From positions 268,897 to 332,896 of the forward strand of contig JAJOHG010000036.1 in NCBI GenBank assembly GCA_021029095.1: 64,000 bases of DNA, given 5' to 3'. A program made the translations under genes and the position numbers. This document shows positions 49,300 through 62,366 of this stretch, piece after piece (within the stretch, counting starts at the first letter, position 1; each line of letters opens with the position of its first letter). Source of the stretch: Phellopilus nigrolimitatus (taxonomy: Eukaryota; Basidiomycota; Agaricomycetes; Hymenochaetales; Hymenochaetaceae). A model generated the notes under the pieces. The model saw nothing but the letters and a program-made list of their open reading frames with translations, ran no database searches and had not been told where the DNA came from.

Positions 49300-50425
49300 G
49301 GCTTAAATAAAACGGAGGTACAGACGGAGAGTGTCGTAAGTGGGGAATGCTCGGCGCAGCTCGGGTATTTCAAATGGTGCCCGAATGACGGGGAAATGTG
49401 AATGCGTACACGACGGCGGAGACGGAAGGAGGAAGGTTTGAACAGCAGCTTCACGAGCACCATTTATTTTTGAGGATCCTGTCTTCTCGATTTGAGGGGA
49501 TTGAATCGCGTGCCGTGGGCAGCCGATCTACGGAAAAGAAGGTATGCAGAAGACAATTGTCTTACCCTGCATACCAGGGGGCAAGATCAAAGTACCGCGC
49601 TCGCTGTACAGAACGGATTTAGATACGGCAAAAAAGACAAAAAATCCGGAAGTGCTGTCGAGAGCGTCAATAAACCATTAATGTTCTCTGAGAGCAGAAG
49701 TTAGGACTTACAATCCTTCGGATTATAGGGGGGGAAGTTGTTTAAATTGGAGGAATGGAAATGTTTCGAAGTTCTAATTAGAATACAATTGATTGCCGAC
49801 CACAAGAGCACGGGCGGACCGCTGCCGCCGGCTAGTCTCGATGGCATATATTATATTATTATTATGCAAGACGCCAATATCGTCATGCGATGTTGATGCA
49901 TTGCAAAAGAAAATGAACATTTTGCCGAAGCTTTCATATTTATAAAGACACAATTTGACAAATCGATCCTCTACAGCGAGTCGAAAACATTATTCGAAAT
50001 GGCGGTAGACATGTACAAAAAGAAAAGATAGATGAGAAGTGCAGGAAGACGATATCTTCGTGAACGTGAATAGCAAGGTGGAAGCTGAGAGTTCGAGGTA
50101 TGGTGAAGGGACACAGTGAATGGGACGGCCGACACGCCTGAATATATAGTTATATAAAGACACGCTGGTATGACAAAACGGGGTTAGAATGAGGAAGCAT
50201 GATTTCAACGAACATGGGCAGCATGGGCATGGGATGTTGGACAGATGTAGATTGCTTTGTATGTTTGGTACAGGGCGAATGCAATGCGAGAAGCCAGCGA
50301 ATGCTCCGGAGTGGTACGATGACGATGAAAACGCAGATGTTCTGACGTGCGGGAGGAAGAAGGTCGTTTCGCGTCGTGAGAGAAAGGTATTGCAGTATCC
50401 AGATGGTCTTCATTGCCATGTAAAA
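49300..50425. other. Intergenic, no gene recognised
   Basis: About 1.1 kb holding the FMO copy 2 promoter and the 3' flank of the cyclin gene. An AT-rich ATATTATATTATTATTAT run lies at about 49847-49865. Nothing else recognised. Confidence 0.4.
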
Positions 50426-52458
50426 TCACAGCTCCTGTTCGGCTTCGAGAAGCGCAAGCTCTTCGGCGTGCTGACGTGCCACCCGCTTGAGTTGCGGTAG
50501 ATCTCTTGCGAGATCGACCATCGAACGCTCTGGCCAACGGTCAAGCGCCCATTCACGCACAAATACGCTTGCCTGAACAATCAAAAGATATATGTTAATT
50601 TCAGGAGAATAAGTCAAGTAGTTTGGTAAGACAAACCTTCATGAATTTTTTAGAGGCGTATTTTTTGAAAAACGACTCATGCGCGATCGGCTTGAGGATG
50701 TAGTTGATGATGAGGTTCGCCGTGGGAAGAAGTGCTTCTTCGGGATACGACGAGAAGAAGCGGTGGTTAGGAGTCTATCGAATAATTGAGTAACAAATGA
50801 GAAGACGTCGATAAAGCGACGTACCCAGTCAGGAGCATCCAGAATGAGACGCGCCAGCCACATTGCGGCAGCGGCTATCAAAGAAGGAGGCTGCAGCAAG
50901 CAAGCGCCATTCAAGGCACCCGACTTCAACAAGATACTTCCCTAGGGTGCGCACTTGCACATTGTAATCATCTGCCTTGCTGACGCGACGCAGAAAGTTC
51001 AAGGGGCAAGGATAGCTCAAGTTCCAATCGATCGTTTTGAGAATGTACTTTTCAGCCTGGAGAATTTCCTTCTCGGTGTACGAAGAGTCTGCGCAGTAAA
51101 TGAAGTTCGTTACGGAGGGCGCGATGGTCTCCTCCACTTTAGCAGCGATAAACATGCACGTCACGCCGACAAGCTGTAATTTAGCAAGAGAAACGACCCG
51201 AGCAGAGAGGAAGCGGTCGATGAGGTTGACACATGAGAAAGAGAGTTTCAGGCATTAACCTGAAACGGGAGTGAACTTGAATGAGCCAGTCCATAAGAAT
51301 ACCGCGCATCTTCCAGGCAAGCTCCTTTTGGTTCTCCATATAGTTGGGATTCGGCATGGTCGATTGCTAGGAAATAGAGTATAAGTATCGGAACATTCAC
51401 TACGAATGAAGGCATACCTCGACAGCCTTCAGGTAGCTGAAGATTTCGGCGACATACTCGCTGACCATGAGAGGGTCATCGTCATCATCACGGTCCAATT
51501 CCTCGCAATTCTGCTCCGGCTCAACGGCTTGCACATGCGCGGGTTTGGGTGCAACGTTCTCGACGTCGGCAACTTCCTCCTCCTCCGCGATATTCTCCAG
51601 ATAAGCTTCGTCACTAACCACTGACGAAGTGCGTCTCCTCTTCGGGACGGGTTCCTCCTCATGTATGTCGAGTTCCGGCTCGACAGGCGCAGCCACCGGT
51701 GCTCTTCTGTGAACAGTCCTGCGTGAGGTCGTCGTGACAGCCGTCACACGAGTAGCGGTACGACGAGCAGCATGAGACGGAGCGGGAATTTCGACAATTG
51801 GGACGGCCTTGGAAGGAGGATCGATAGCCATAGCCTCCTCCTTCCGCACGACCTTCGTCTGCTGGACAGCATTGCTCCGGGTGCGAGTAGAAACAGGGCG
51901 CAAAGACACTCGGCTCGTCGTTGTTGTCGCAGTCGGTTTCGCTGTCACGGCTGGCTTCGTTGTCAAAACTGGCTTCGTTGTTAAAACTGGCTTCGTTGTC
52001 AAAACTGGCCTCGTCGTCGCAACTGGCTTCGCTGTTGTGGCCGGCTTCGTTATCACGGCCGGCTTGCTTGGCTTGAGTTCGGTGGTGTCCTTTCCCTTGC
52101 CCTTCGCATCGGCAGCGGCTTTGGCCCTGTTGTTGACAGACTTGCCGGTGACTTCACCTAAAGCCTCGCGCTTTCTCTTGTTTGCGGCAGATGCATCAGC
52201 CAATACAGAGGAGGCGCGGGTGGGGACAGCTGATGCGGCAGCAGTGGTTGACGGAGGTTTCGAGCGGGTGGTGATGCGCGACGGCCTGGCATTGGCATTC
52301 TCGTTTTCTTTTATCACTGCGCGAGTCGCCCGCGTCACTCGGCGAGTCTGCAAGACATACGGATGGAGTAGGATGAGGTGGTTAGCTATGCGTGCAGCCG
52401 ACATTTACGATGACGAACGACGATAACGAGATTAACTTACGGGGATGTTGGATGCCAT
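50426..52458 (-). CDS. G2/mitotic-specific B-type cyclin
   Basis: Regulatory subunit of the mitotic cyclin-dependent kinase. The first exon is MASNIP (start 52458), spliced to TRRVTRATRAVIKENENA. The N-terminal half is basic, Thr/Lys/Pro-rich and disordered, with a destruction-box-like KREALGEVTGKS and a run of 18-bp repeats encoding TTKPVL. The cyclin box reads PNYMENQKELAWKMRGILMD, WLIQVHS, LVGVTCMFIAAKVEETIAPS, YILKTIDWNLSYPCPLNFLR and SKADDYNVQVRTLGKYLVEV. The second cyclin fold (LIAAAAMWLARLILDAPDW) and the end EELALLEAEQEL follow. It shares a 316-bp divergent promoter region with the mitochondrial IleRS gene. All visible junctions splice in frame. Confidence 0.93.
51945..52075. repeat. 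18-bp tandem repeats inside the cyclin gene
   Basis: The unit AAAACTGGCTTCGTTGTT (plus strand) recurs about six times with drift, encoding TTKPVL / TTKPAV hexapeptides on the minus strand. The central three copies are nearly identical. Confidence 0.75.
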
Positions 52459-52774
52459 GTCGGCACAAGTAAATCCTAATGATCGTCTAGGACAGCGTCG
52501 AAAGGTGTCTGCTCGTCGTATACGACGTTGGGAAAGAGAATGAAGAGAAGGGATGTAGTGGCAGGAATGAACATCAGTTGCCGAAAACGTAAACCCATTT
52601 AAAGCAACACGAACCGCGCGACCACAGTAAATAAAAACCAAACAACGCGTAACGGCACGTGTGACGCACTTCAAGCCACAGGTAATCGCGTCTGTCACGC
52701 TCTAGCGCTTTTCTTGTTTTTCTGCCTTTGTCTTATGCGCTTTTATTATTTCTTCTGGTCTTTTATTGCGCTAA
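52459..52774. promoter_or_regulatory. Divergent promoter between cyclin B and mitochondrial IleRS
   Basis: 316 bases separate the two start codons, so the genes must share or abut their promoters. No single motif is strong enough to name. Confidence 0.4.
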
Positions 52775-55700
52775 ATGGCGACATGGACAACTTGTCGTAG
52801 ACACTTCTCTTTTTCCGCGTCGTCTCGTGCGGTGTCAAAGCCTGCTGTCGATAACTCGAAGGCCTACTCGAAAACTCTGCTGTTGCCGAAGACCGCGTTT
52901 CCACAATGGACAGATCCACAGAAGTCGGAGCTTCCGTTTCGGAGAAAGACGACCGAGGATCTGTATAAGTGGCAGGTCAGCAGTTATCAACACAGAAGAA
53001 TGGTTGGTGCTCAAAGGGGTGTCACAGGAGGAGAATGCACAGGGCCCATTGTTTGTGCTGCATGACGGGCCACCTTACGCCAACGGAAACCTTCACATGG
53101 GTAACGCTCGTTCTAATTGTATCCTTGGACAATGATGGATGTTTCGACGTTTCGAAGGACACGCGATGAACAAAATTTTGAAGGATATCATCAACCGTTT
53201 CAATGTCCTCCAAGGCAGAAGGGTCAAGTGAGCAAAGCTTGACGGCGTGTTTGTGTATTCTAGATTTACGTCTGAAAGCTATATACCAGGATGGGATTGC
53301 CATGGCCTCCCGATTGAGGCCAAGACGCTCAAGGAACTCAAAGTATATATATTGCATCCCTGAAGTGCGGCGATAGGCTAACATGAATACAGAGAGAGGC
53401 TCATACGTTGCCGCCAAACATCATACGCATTTCCGCAAAATCGGTAGCAGAACGCGAGGTTAAGAAACAGCGGGAAGAATTTCAGGAGCTTGGAATAATG
53501 GCAAATTGGAAGAAAGAAGGAACATATCGCACCCTGGGTGAATCGCACTGTTTTATGTTCTTTCGCTTCATAGACATTGACGATCGTATCTCAAGATAAA
53601 TCATATGAAATGCGCCAATTGCGGGTGTTTCATAAGATGGTGGAGAATGGTACCTTTTCGATGAGGTTCATGTCGACATATCTAACATTGCTGCAGGATT
53701 TATTTATCGAAATTACCGTCCAGTTCACTTCTCTCCTTCCTCACGCTCAGCACTAGCAGAAGCTGAATTGGACTATCGCGATGATCATATATCTCGCTCT
53801 GTTTATGTGCTTTTTCGACTTGATGCACGACCAGCATCTTCGAATTCACCACTGGCGGAACTTTGTAAAGCAAGGGAGGGCGACGTTGATCTGATGGTCT
53901 GGACAACAACACCGTGGACGCTGACGTCTAACATGGTATGTATATTTACCGCCTCTCAAAAATTGTCAGGCATTGAAGACCACGATAATTAGGGGATTGC
54001 GGTCAATCCGGATATGGAATATAGTGTGCTTGAAAGGCCGGAGGGTCGGATGATCATCATTGCAAAAGAACGTCTATCTGCTCTTGAGTCCATCATTGGC
54101 CCAAACAAAGAACTCTTCTCTTTACCAGGTGCATGCCTAATCTATATAAATTCTACGATCTATAAGATCGCTGATTACAGATACTCAAGGGAAGGACCTC
54201 GTTGACTTTACATATCGTCCTCTATTTCCCTCGACGCCTCGCCATATTGCACCTTTCAAGATAATCCCTGCCTCGCATGTGACCCCCGAGTCCGGCACCG
54301 GTCTCGTACATTGCGCACCCGCGCACGGTGCGGAAGATTATACCGTCTTCCGTACCCTTGGGCTTCTCCGTGCACAGGATCCCTCTTCGCTTATTTGCCA
54401 CGTCGACGGCGAGGGTCGCTATAGTAAAGGTGTCATCGATGCAGTCGGCGAAAAGCTGGGTGAACGGTTACTCGGCTTGGATGTGCTTGTGAGCGGTGCG
54501 AACGCAGTTATCGAGCAACTGAAGGAACTGGGAGGTGTATTAGTGAAGGAGGAGAGGATCACGCATCGGTATCCGTACGACTGGAAGACTGACAAGCCGA
54601 TCATTGTGACGTGAGTCTTCTCGTGAATTCAATCATCGCGTGGATTCCGATAACGTGTCTATGACAGTGCAACTTCACAGTGGTTTGCTAGTCTTGACTC
54701 TATCAAGGACAGTGCACTAGCAGCACTCAAAGACGTTGCGTTCTACCCTCCCGAATGTGCTTTACTCTCTCTTTGACACGCTACATTTGAGCTGATTAAC
54801 GTCAACAGCGCGCAACCGATTAGAATCTTTCATCCGCTCTCGTTCCGAATGGTGCATCTCTCGCCAACGCGTCTGGGGCGTTCCTATCCCCTCTCTTCAT
54901 CACTCACCTACAGGCAAAGCCGTTCTCACTTCACAATCACTTGCACACATACTTGCAGTTCTGGAAGAGAAGGGTCCAAATCACTGGTGGGATGGTTCTG
55001 TCGCTGATTTCGTACCCCAGTGCCTGCGCGCTGAGTTCGGAACACCGAACAATACAGCTACCATCGAAAAAGACTGGATTAAGGGCACAGACACGATGGA
55101 TGTGTGGTTTGACAGCGGTAGCTCGTGGGCCTATGCTGCGAGATAGTGGCATCTGCTCTGAGAGCGAGGGCGCCAAGGCTTATGCGGACATCTGCTTAGA
55201 AGGCTCTGATCAACATCGCGGGTGGTTTCAGAGCATGCTGCTCACCGCGACGGCCACCACGTCTGAGACCGGCGCGGCGAGCGCGGGAGATCGAACTCAG
55301 ATGTTGCCGTACAGGGCGTTGTTCACGCACGGGATGGTGTTGGACCAGGAGGGCAAAAAAATGAGTAAGAGTCTGGGTAATGTCATGAGCCCGATGACAA
55401 TCATCAAAGGCGGGAAGGTTCGTACGAACAGCTACTTGACAGAGTATTGTCATGATGATCAACTAATGATGCTTCTCATAGGACAAAAAGAAAGAGCCTG
55501 CTTACGGTGCGGACGTTCTTCGCTTCTGGGCGGCATCTGTGGAAATCTGGCGCGACGCGGCTCTTGGGCCAACCGTACTAGCGCAGGCTGCAGAGTCCCT
55601 GAGAAAGATCCGCAACACTGCGAAATTTATCTTAGGAAACATCGGAGACGAGGACAGTCGCAAAGGCCTCGTGAGGGTCGATGCGAAGGACATGAGCGTC

Positions 55701-56899
55701 GTATGTATTCTTCACTTCACCCTCCGGTGCTGACCACTGAGAGTGTCCTTAAAGGACTGATCGGTATGTCATGCGTGAACTACTACTTCTCGAAGATCCG
55801 TTCTAGCCCACTACTCGCAGTTCAACTTTCCTCGAGGTTCGATGATCGTTTTCTTAAATACTTCTATCTTAACAAGTTTTTCGCAGTTGTTCAAGCGGTT
55901 TCTCGGTTCACCAATATCACCTTGTCGGCAGTTATACTTTGATATCACCAAGGACATCCTTTATGCCGCCAAGAAAGACAGTGTGGAGCGAAGGGCGGTA
56001 GCAACAGTTCTTGAGCAGGTGTTTCTCTTTTTTTTTGCTTAATTATTTCCTTTCATCTAGCTTGATCTCCTAACGTTTGGTTGTCGGATTTGTCCTTTTA
56101 GGTGCTGGAGAGACTAATATTTATGATGGCTCCGCTTACACCTCATCTTGCTGAAGAGATATTCTATCATCAGCAGGGTGCAATAGGTGAGAAATCTGAC
56201 GGACTTTCGGTCTTCACGAAGCGCTGGGAACCTCTGGTAAGCATTTTCGAAGATTAAAACTACGGCTCATGAGGCTGACTGTCATGATTAAGTCGAACAA
56301 TGCTAACTCTTCGCTATGGAAAGTCAATGAAGTGCATGAAGACATGGAGGTCCTTTCGAAATTGCGCGACACTGTTTTAGGTCTACTGGAGCAAGCGAGG
56401 AGCCAGAAGTACGTGTTATTGAAAGAAAGAAAAAAGTTCGTGGCTATGTGTGCTAACGGCATTCGTTAGGAACCTAAGGAGCTCACTTGAGGCCGAAGTT
56501 GACATTATTATCGCTGATCTGACCAGATGAATCAAGGACACAGTATTGCAACTAATCCTGCAGAGACATAGTAGGTCTATTTTCTCATTCCATGTTTTAA
56601 ATCTCATGTCCGCCTCAGAAAAATTCCTCAAAACACTGTTCATTGTGTCTGACGTTTCCTTTTTCGGTGAAGACACTAGTGGCTCTCACGACAACGAGTG
56701 GGTGTATAGCTCGTTCTTGGACTTACCTCGTACACAACCCGATGGACACCAAGGTATAGCTATTCCTGGGACACATACTGATAACACTCTTGTTGTTCGC
56801 GTCCGTCCCTCGACTCGGGCGAAATGTCCTCGATGTTGGATGTATACTCGCCCAGAAGAAAATGAGTTGTGCGATAGATGTACGGACGCGTTGTCATGA
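52775..56899 (+). CDS. ISM1: Isoleucyl-tRNA synthetase, mitochondrial type, with a one-base frame break
   Basis: Class I synthetase charging mitochondrial tRNA-Ile. The start at 52775 gives [20 protein letters not shown], an Arg/Ser-rich presequence. [15 protein letters not shown] is the HIGH motif (split by an intron), followed by [20 protein letters not shown]. The editing domain shows [20 protein letters not shown] and [30 protein letters not shown] at about 55355 is the KMSKS loop. The end carries the zinc motif CPRCW...CDRC before the stop at 56899, typical of bacterial-type IleRS. About 15 introns. Around 55132 the frame moves by one base between [10 protein letters not shown] and [11 protein letters not shown], with no intron available. 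An essential enzyme would not tolerate this, so a sequence error is likely. Confidence 0.93.
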
Positions 56900-57163
56900 A
56901 TGATTTTAAAACTAAGTAAAATAGCACGTTAATATGCATAATTCGCATAATCAAGTGATTGCGTTCTGACCCTTTTACGAGTAACTGGACGGACAAGTCA
57001 CGAGTATATCGAATGAGGATAGCCGACGGTAAAATTAGGGTAAACGGCACCTTTCTTCTACTCCCACCGTCATGCCGTGGTCATATGAACATGAGCAATT
57101 CAATACATACGCTCTTTCGGTTTTGTCTCGGCAGCCTTGCCTATACCTTTACCACAAGCGATT

Positions 57164-59959
57164 ATGGCGAAGCTCGGATTCATACGGAGACTCAGGGGAT
57201 CGCGTACTGCTCGAGGATGTCTTTCTCAACCTAACCTGCAATTTTGTCGCAGGAATCTTCTCACTTCATCATATGTTGAGGGCTCAAACCATCCGCCCTT
57301 GAACCCCAGGACTCTCACTGAGTTCTTTGAAACCGAACTTCTGTCTAAGCTTCCGTCGAAGCCAGCCCTAGTTTGCAGAAAAGAGAGACCTCGGGCTCAT
57401 GCTGGACCGCAGCAACATAATCTCGGGCGGTCGGATTGTTTGGCATGGAGTTTCGAGGAGTTCAATCGCCACATCGAAGCACTTGCCCGAGGTTTGCTCT
57501 TGCTTGGAGTAAAGAAAGGTGACAGAGTAGGTGTGGTTATGGGAAACAATAGGTTCGACTGGCATTTTAAGGATAAGCAAGTGATAATGACAGGTTGTTT
57601 CGCAGTGCGTACGCCTCCTTGCAATGGGCATGCGCGGGTATAGGCGCGGTCCTCGTGACAATAAACCCTGCTTATCGCGTTCATGAGCTCGTAAGTCAAT
57701 GAAAAAGATCATTTAAAGCTCTGAGGTTAACATGTGCAAACAAGATAAATACATTGAAACTTGTTGATGTTAGCACTTTGGTGCTTGTCCCGCGGATCCG
57801 CTCTTCAAATTACCTAAACTCCCTCACAGAGTCTATTCCTGATTTGACGTCCTCCAAGCCCGGGAGCATATCCGTCGAAGAATTACCCGCGTTGCGCAAT
57901 ATTCTCGTTGTGGACAACACTTCAGGATCCGATGAATACCAGAAACTTTTGGATGGTATTAGATGCGCAATAGACTTTCGCGAAGCATTTGTTTGGTCTG
58001 AGAATTCAAATGAACACAAAACAATGATGAATACTCAGAAGACATTAATGAATGAAGACATTATCAATCTCCAGTTTACTAGGTGGGCTTGGTCGTACTT
58101 TTTGTTGAAGCCCGGTTGTCTAACTAGTTGTATTGCATAGCGGTACCACGGGTGCACCGAAGGCAGTTTCGGTAGCAACTTCTCATGTTGTTCCCGAGCT
58201 TTTTCTAAATGCACGCAGCTCACCCACAGAAATTTACTTAACAATGGTATATCCATTGGACGATGCATGCGCCTGACTGATAACGACGTCTTGTGTTAGT
58301 AGCGTTCCCAAACCCGCATTTCTTTCATTCTAATATCGACATCTATTTTCTTTTAGGCAACGTACCACCACTTTTCCACTGCTTTGATGAGTCCCTTATC
58401 GTTCCTCTGTACGTTCCACTATTTGGGGATGCTGACTCAACTCCGTTCCATTTTACTTGACTTTCGTCCCATATCATTTCTATCATTACGCTTAATCCTA
58501 GGTAACCTCGCTGCATGGACTCACGGCTCGTGCGTCGTGTACCCAAGCGAATTATTCCATCCTCCATCGATCGTCGATGCCGTCGTTCACGAACAATGCA
58601 CAGCACTTCATGGTGTTCCGACGCACTTCCTAGGTGTACTCACCGAGATGGAGAAACGGAAAGCCAGTGGGGAAGTGGCTGATATACACAGGCTAAGGTA
58701 CAGCAATCATTATAATCTTGTCTTATATCTATACTTAAATTTGATGTTTCCTCCTCAGAACTGGCATTGCCGCGGGCTCACCCGTCCCTATCGAGCTCAT
58801 GCAGCGTCTTATTTCGGAATTGAACCTCGCCGAGCTCACCAACGCATATGGGATGAGTACGTTTGTCAAAATTCGACTACCTTCTACTACCTCCTTAGTC
58901 AACCAATTGATCGTTCTCCTTTCGTTTTACCCAAAGCGGAAACGAGGCAGGTTTTCTTCCTTTTATCTGAGGTGTATCATATCAATAATTCACTATCTAT
59001 TCTAAGTCCCGTGTCGTTTCAGTCTACGCCCGACGACCCAGTTATCAAACGCACGCAAACAGTAGGAAAGGTTCAGCCGCATGTGAAAGCGAAGCTCATC
59101 GACTCAGATGGAAAAGTGGTACCGGTCGGTACCCCTGGCGAGATATGTGTCTCTGGTTACTTAGTGCAGAAAGGGTGGGTTGTCCTTCTATCGTGTTTCT
59201 TCCTAATATCGAAGTGAGATTGTAGGTATTGGCAAGATGACAAACAGACAAAGTCGGTCATGCGCAGACATCCTGATGATCCGGAAACGCTTTGGATGCA
59301 TACGGGAGACATCGGGATCCTCGATGAAGAGGGCTACTTGCAGGGTAACTTCTCGTTTTTCTACATCTCCTGATTACTTTTAGAAACTGACGTCATTGGA
59401 TAGTTGTTGGTCGAAGCAAGGTAGCTAAACATTCCTGCACTGAGAATCTTAAGTTTGCTCAAGAACGCACAGGACGTTATTATTCGAGGCGGCGAGGCAA
59501 TATTTTCTCTCCGTCGAAATGGTTGCCTTTGTGCTGAACTTTTGGTCACAGAACCTTTTTCCGGTACAAATAGAGAACAGATTGACATTTCATCCTGCGA
59601 TCCGTGAGGCGGCTGTTGTCGCCGTCCCTGACATAAAGTATGGCGAGGCCATTGGAACGTGGATCGTTCGCGAGCGGGGCACGCGCCTGTCGCGTGATGA
59701 AGTTCGGAAGTGGGTCGCAGAAGGCATGAATCCCCAGGTCAGCGCATCATTCTAACAGGAGCGGGCCTTCAAACCTGATAATCAAATTTTCTACCTTTCG
59801 TTGGCTTAGAATGCTCCAACATGGGTTTGGTTCATGAATGAAGAGGGCACACCATCTGAGCTTCCGAAGACCGCGAGTGGAAAAGTTCAGAAACACATTC
59901 TACGGGATTGGTCGAAGGACCTAGTTGCTCGCAATTTAGGATTTGTGATTCCCATATAA
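57164..59959 (+). CDS. Acyl-CoA ligase (AMP-forming), mitochondrial ACSF2-like
   Basis: Activates a medium-chain or related carboxylic acid to its CoA thioester. The start at 57164 gives MAKLGFIRRLRGSRTARGCL, an Arg-rich presequence suggesting mitochondria. In order: WSFEEFNRHIEALARGLLLL, GVVMGNNSAYASLQWACAGI, the P-loop FTSGTTGAPKAVS, LTHRNLLNNG, NVPPLFHCFG, the A5 motif NAYGMTETSPVSFQ, GKVQPHVKAKLIDSDG, LWMHTGDIGILDEEGYLQ, VVGRSKDVIIRGGE, NLFPVQIENRL and the A10 lysine in ELPKTASGKVQKH. It ends NLGFVIPI at 59959. To splice these motifs together the gene needs an AT-AC intron (58387-58489), a 10-nt microexon (58937-58946) and two GC-AG introns (58947-59006, 59497-59551). Confidence 0.88.
58937..58946 (+). 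other. 10-nt microexon of the acyl-CoA ligase
   Basis: CGGAAACGAG sits between CCAAAG and GCAGGT. Joined to ATG A (ending 58856) and T CCC GTG (from 59007) it encodes MTETSPV, the adenylate-binding A5 motif. Without it the frame is lost. The downstream donor is GC. Confidence 0.65.
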
Positions 59960-62366
59960 GTCGAGTGCAAACTTTGGTATTCCATGGAGATGTTTGAAAG
60001 TATGTTTCTAACAAAATGGCATAATTTACTGTGAGGGAACAATAGTTTCGTCGGCAATCATTTGACAGACTCTCCCATGCAGTAAGCACTGCTGCTTTCT
60101 TTTTTTTTTTTGCCATTCTCCAGAGTTGAATGCTGATATCATTAAGTCATGGTCAAATGGGAGGAAACAAAGACCGTACCTCAAGACTCTGGCGCGCCAA
60201 GTCTCCAACGGACTGTGTAAGCAGATAAGAAATTTGAGGGTTAGATGTCACAAGTATGTAAGTGCATTGAAAATTCTGAATATTTAATAGTGCTTGCTAT
60301 GGAGAGAAAATTCAGACGCATAGATGATCAAAGCGATGACTAAGCGCTGACAACGGATTACGCATTAATTACATAAGCTACTTCGCACTGTGATCCATTC
60401 GATCTTGTCTATCTACATAACGTAACGACATCTATGAATTAAGTTTCATGAACACTTCATTCTACAGGCTGCATAGTCGGCGCAATATGTAGATTATGGT
60501 GATTTACGCCGTTGACCACAACTAGGCATTCCAGTTTTTTTTCCACACCAGTGTGATCAAAGCGTCGATTGAGTTGTTTAGCATACGTCCTGCAGTGCGA
60601 TTGGTTCAGAATCTAGCATAGAGAATTAATGAAATACCGATCGATGCGGGATCATGGTAAGACAAGTCAGGCTGCATCGTAACGTATCGCACCGCTCGTC
60701 TTCATGCGTTCGTTTTCTGTCGTTGTCCGCCTTGACGCCTTCGGGTGTCTTTACCAGGTTTCTTCCCCATCGATCGTCAAGTCTGCCTTGACAACCTTCA
60801 CACTCTCGGTAAGCGCCTCGTAGGCAAACGTGTACTTGCTCACGAGCGCGCAGCCAACCAGACCTGGCATCGGGATTGCGCCTCAAATTTATCAAGCTTA
60901 GAAAATAATCAAACTGACAGAAAAGAAATGCACACCTGTCGAGCCAGTGACGATTGCAAAGACCATATTGGATGGGAATTTAGCAAGGTAGAATGTTTAG
61001 GATGGCGGGTTTGGGGGGCCAAAGGTGGTTGCACCAAGTAACTTATCACAATCCTAGATAGCTGCACGTTCGGTGGTCTTCGGTACACCCATTATAATAT
61101 CCATCTGAGATCATTTGAACGGATCAAGTCTCCAATGACTATTCCTGATTCTGGAGTTTTGTCCCTCGTTCGTCCGTGACGACTGGACACAGACCTAAGC
61201 CCATCCTCGCGTTTAACAGCTTGATTACCCTAATCTCCGATCGTGGCTGCATGTCGACTTTAGCCCGAGCGCCAACGGAACGTTATTGGGAGCCACTGTT
61301 GATGCCGATGTGACGAACGCAGAAGCACAAAAGCAGGCTGGGATTTGTGCGAGTCCCTGTGTCCAACAACCCGGAAAGTAACAAATTCTGCACTATCCGT
61401 GCAGAATCGCGAGAAGACCATGATCGAATGCAACACGGCTGAGAAGGGCCAATTCAATGTTTCCTTACTTATTCTTCCTTTCCAGCGTCCACTGGCATGT
61501 AAGATTGAGCTTCTCTGGCGAGATGGAAGTTCACTGGCAAAATTAAACTTGCGAAAGGCATTTGAACATCAAACTTGTCAATCCTTCATTAGATTTACTT
61601 ATACATATGTGCTCGTACCTCCTGAAATAGACGTTCCCCGACTGTACGATATGAGATATGTGAAGTAGATCAAGTTATGCAACTGTCAAGCTCGTTATTG
61701 GCCGAATCTTGCAGCCCGAACACAGATGATCTTGTAAGCGGAATAAAGCTTACGTACGTACATCAGTTTCGAAGCCGTCAAGCCACAATTTCCGGTGACT
61801 ATAATAATCAAGAAGCCCTCCTATTCTTTTACCCATACCTCAATCTAAGCTTTCGCACCACACGATATGTTTCACTAGCTTCATTCCTTAGAGTCTATGC
61901 ATACTCATAGACGTCCCGTGAGCTGCGGCGGATTCACCAAATCACCAGTAATTTTTCGAGGTCCTTCTCATTTTTTCTGTATCATCACAATATGCACATA
62001 AGAATGCCATGGGCGGACGTTATTATGCAATTAGATTTATTGTGCGGTTTCGTCACTGGCGACTCCAGGGCATCGCCATAAACAGGGATTTGGAGTGGGC
62101 CAATTCGTGACGGCCGTTGTCCAACCATCGCACTACGGACTGGTTGTAGTGAGATTTCACCAGGTGACGCGTAAGATTACAATTGAATGCATAAGCTCTC
62201 TTCATGGTCTTGAAGTCTAGTTTGGGATCTCTCCCAAGGAAAAGAGTCGATGTTGTACGTGTACTAGCGTTCTCTGAGCGTCCTCAAAGGCCTTTTCTCT
62301 AGTAGCGGTAAAATTGAGGAATCACGAAATTGCAATCGATATGTTTTCGCCTTCTTCCGGCATAGA
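59960..62366. other. Intergenic with one dehydrogenase-like remnant
   Basis: About 2.4 kb without an intact gene. The only recognisable coding trace is the SDR-like fragment at 60751-60966. Confidence 0.4.
60751..60966 (-). pseudogene. Short-chain dehydrogenase-like fragment
   Basis: Two exons on the minus strand splice to MVFAIVTGSTGAIPMPGLVG followed by KYTFAYEALTESVKV and a stop at 60751. GAIPMPGLVG...EALTESVKVELA is the region around the active site of many fungal SDRs, but the catalytic YxxxK is not intact and neither the Rossmann N-terminus nor the C-terminal half is present. It is probably a decayed remnant. Confidence 0.35.
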
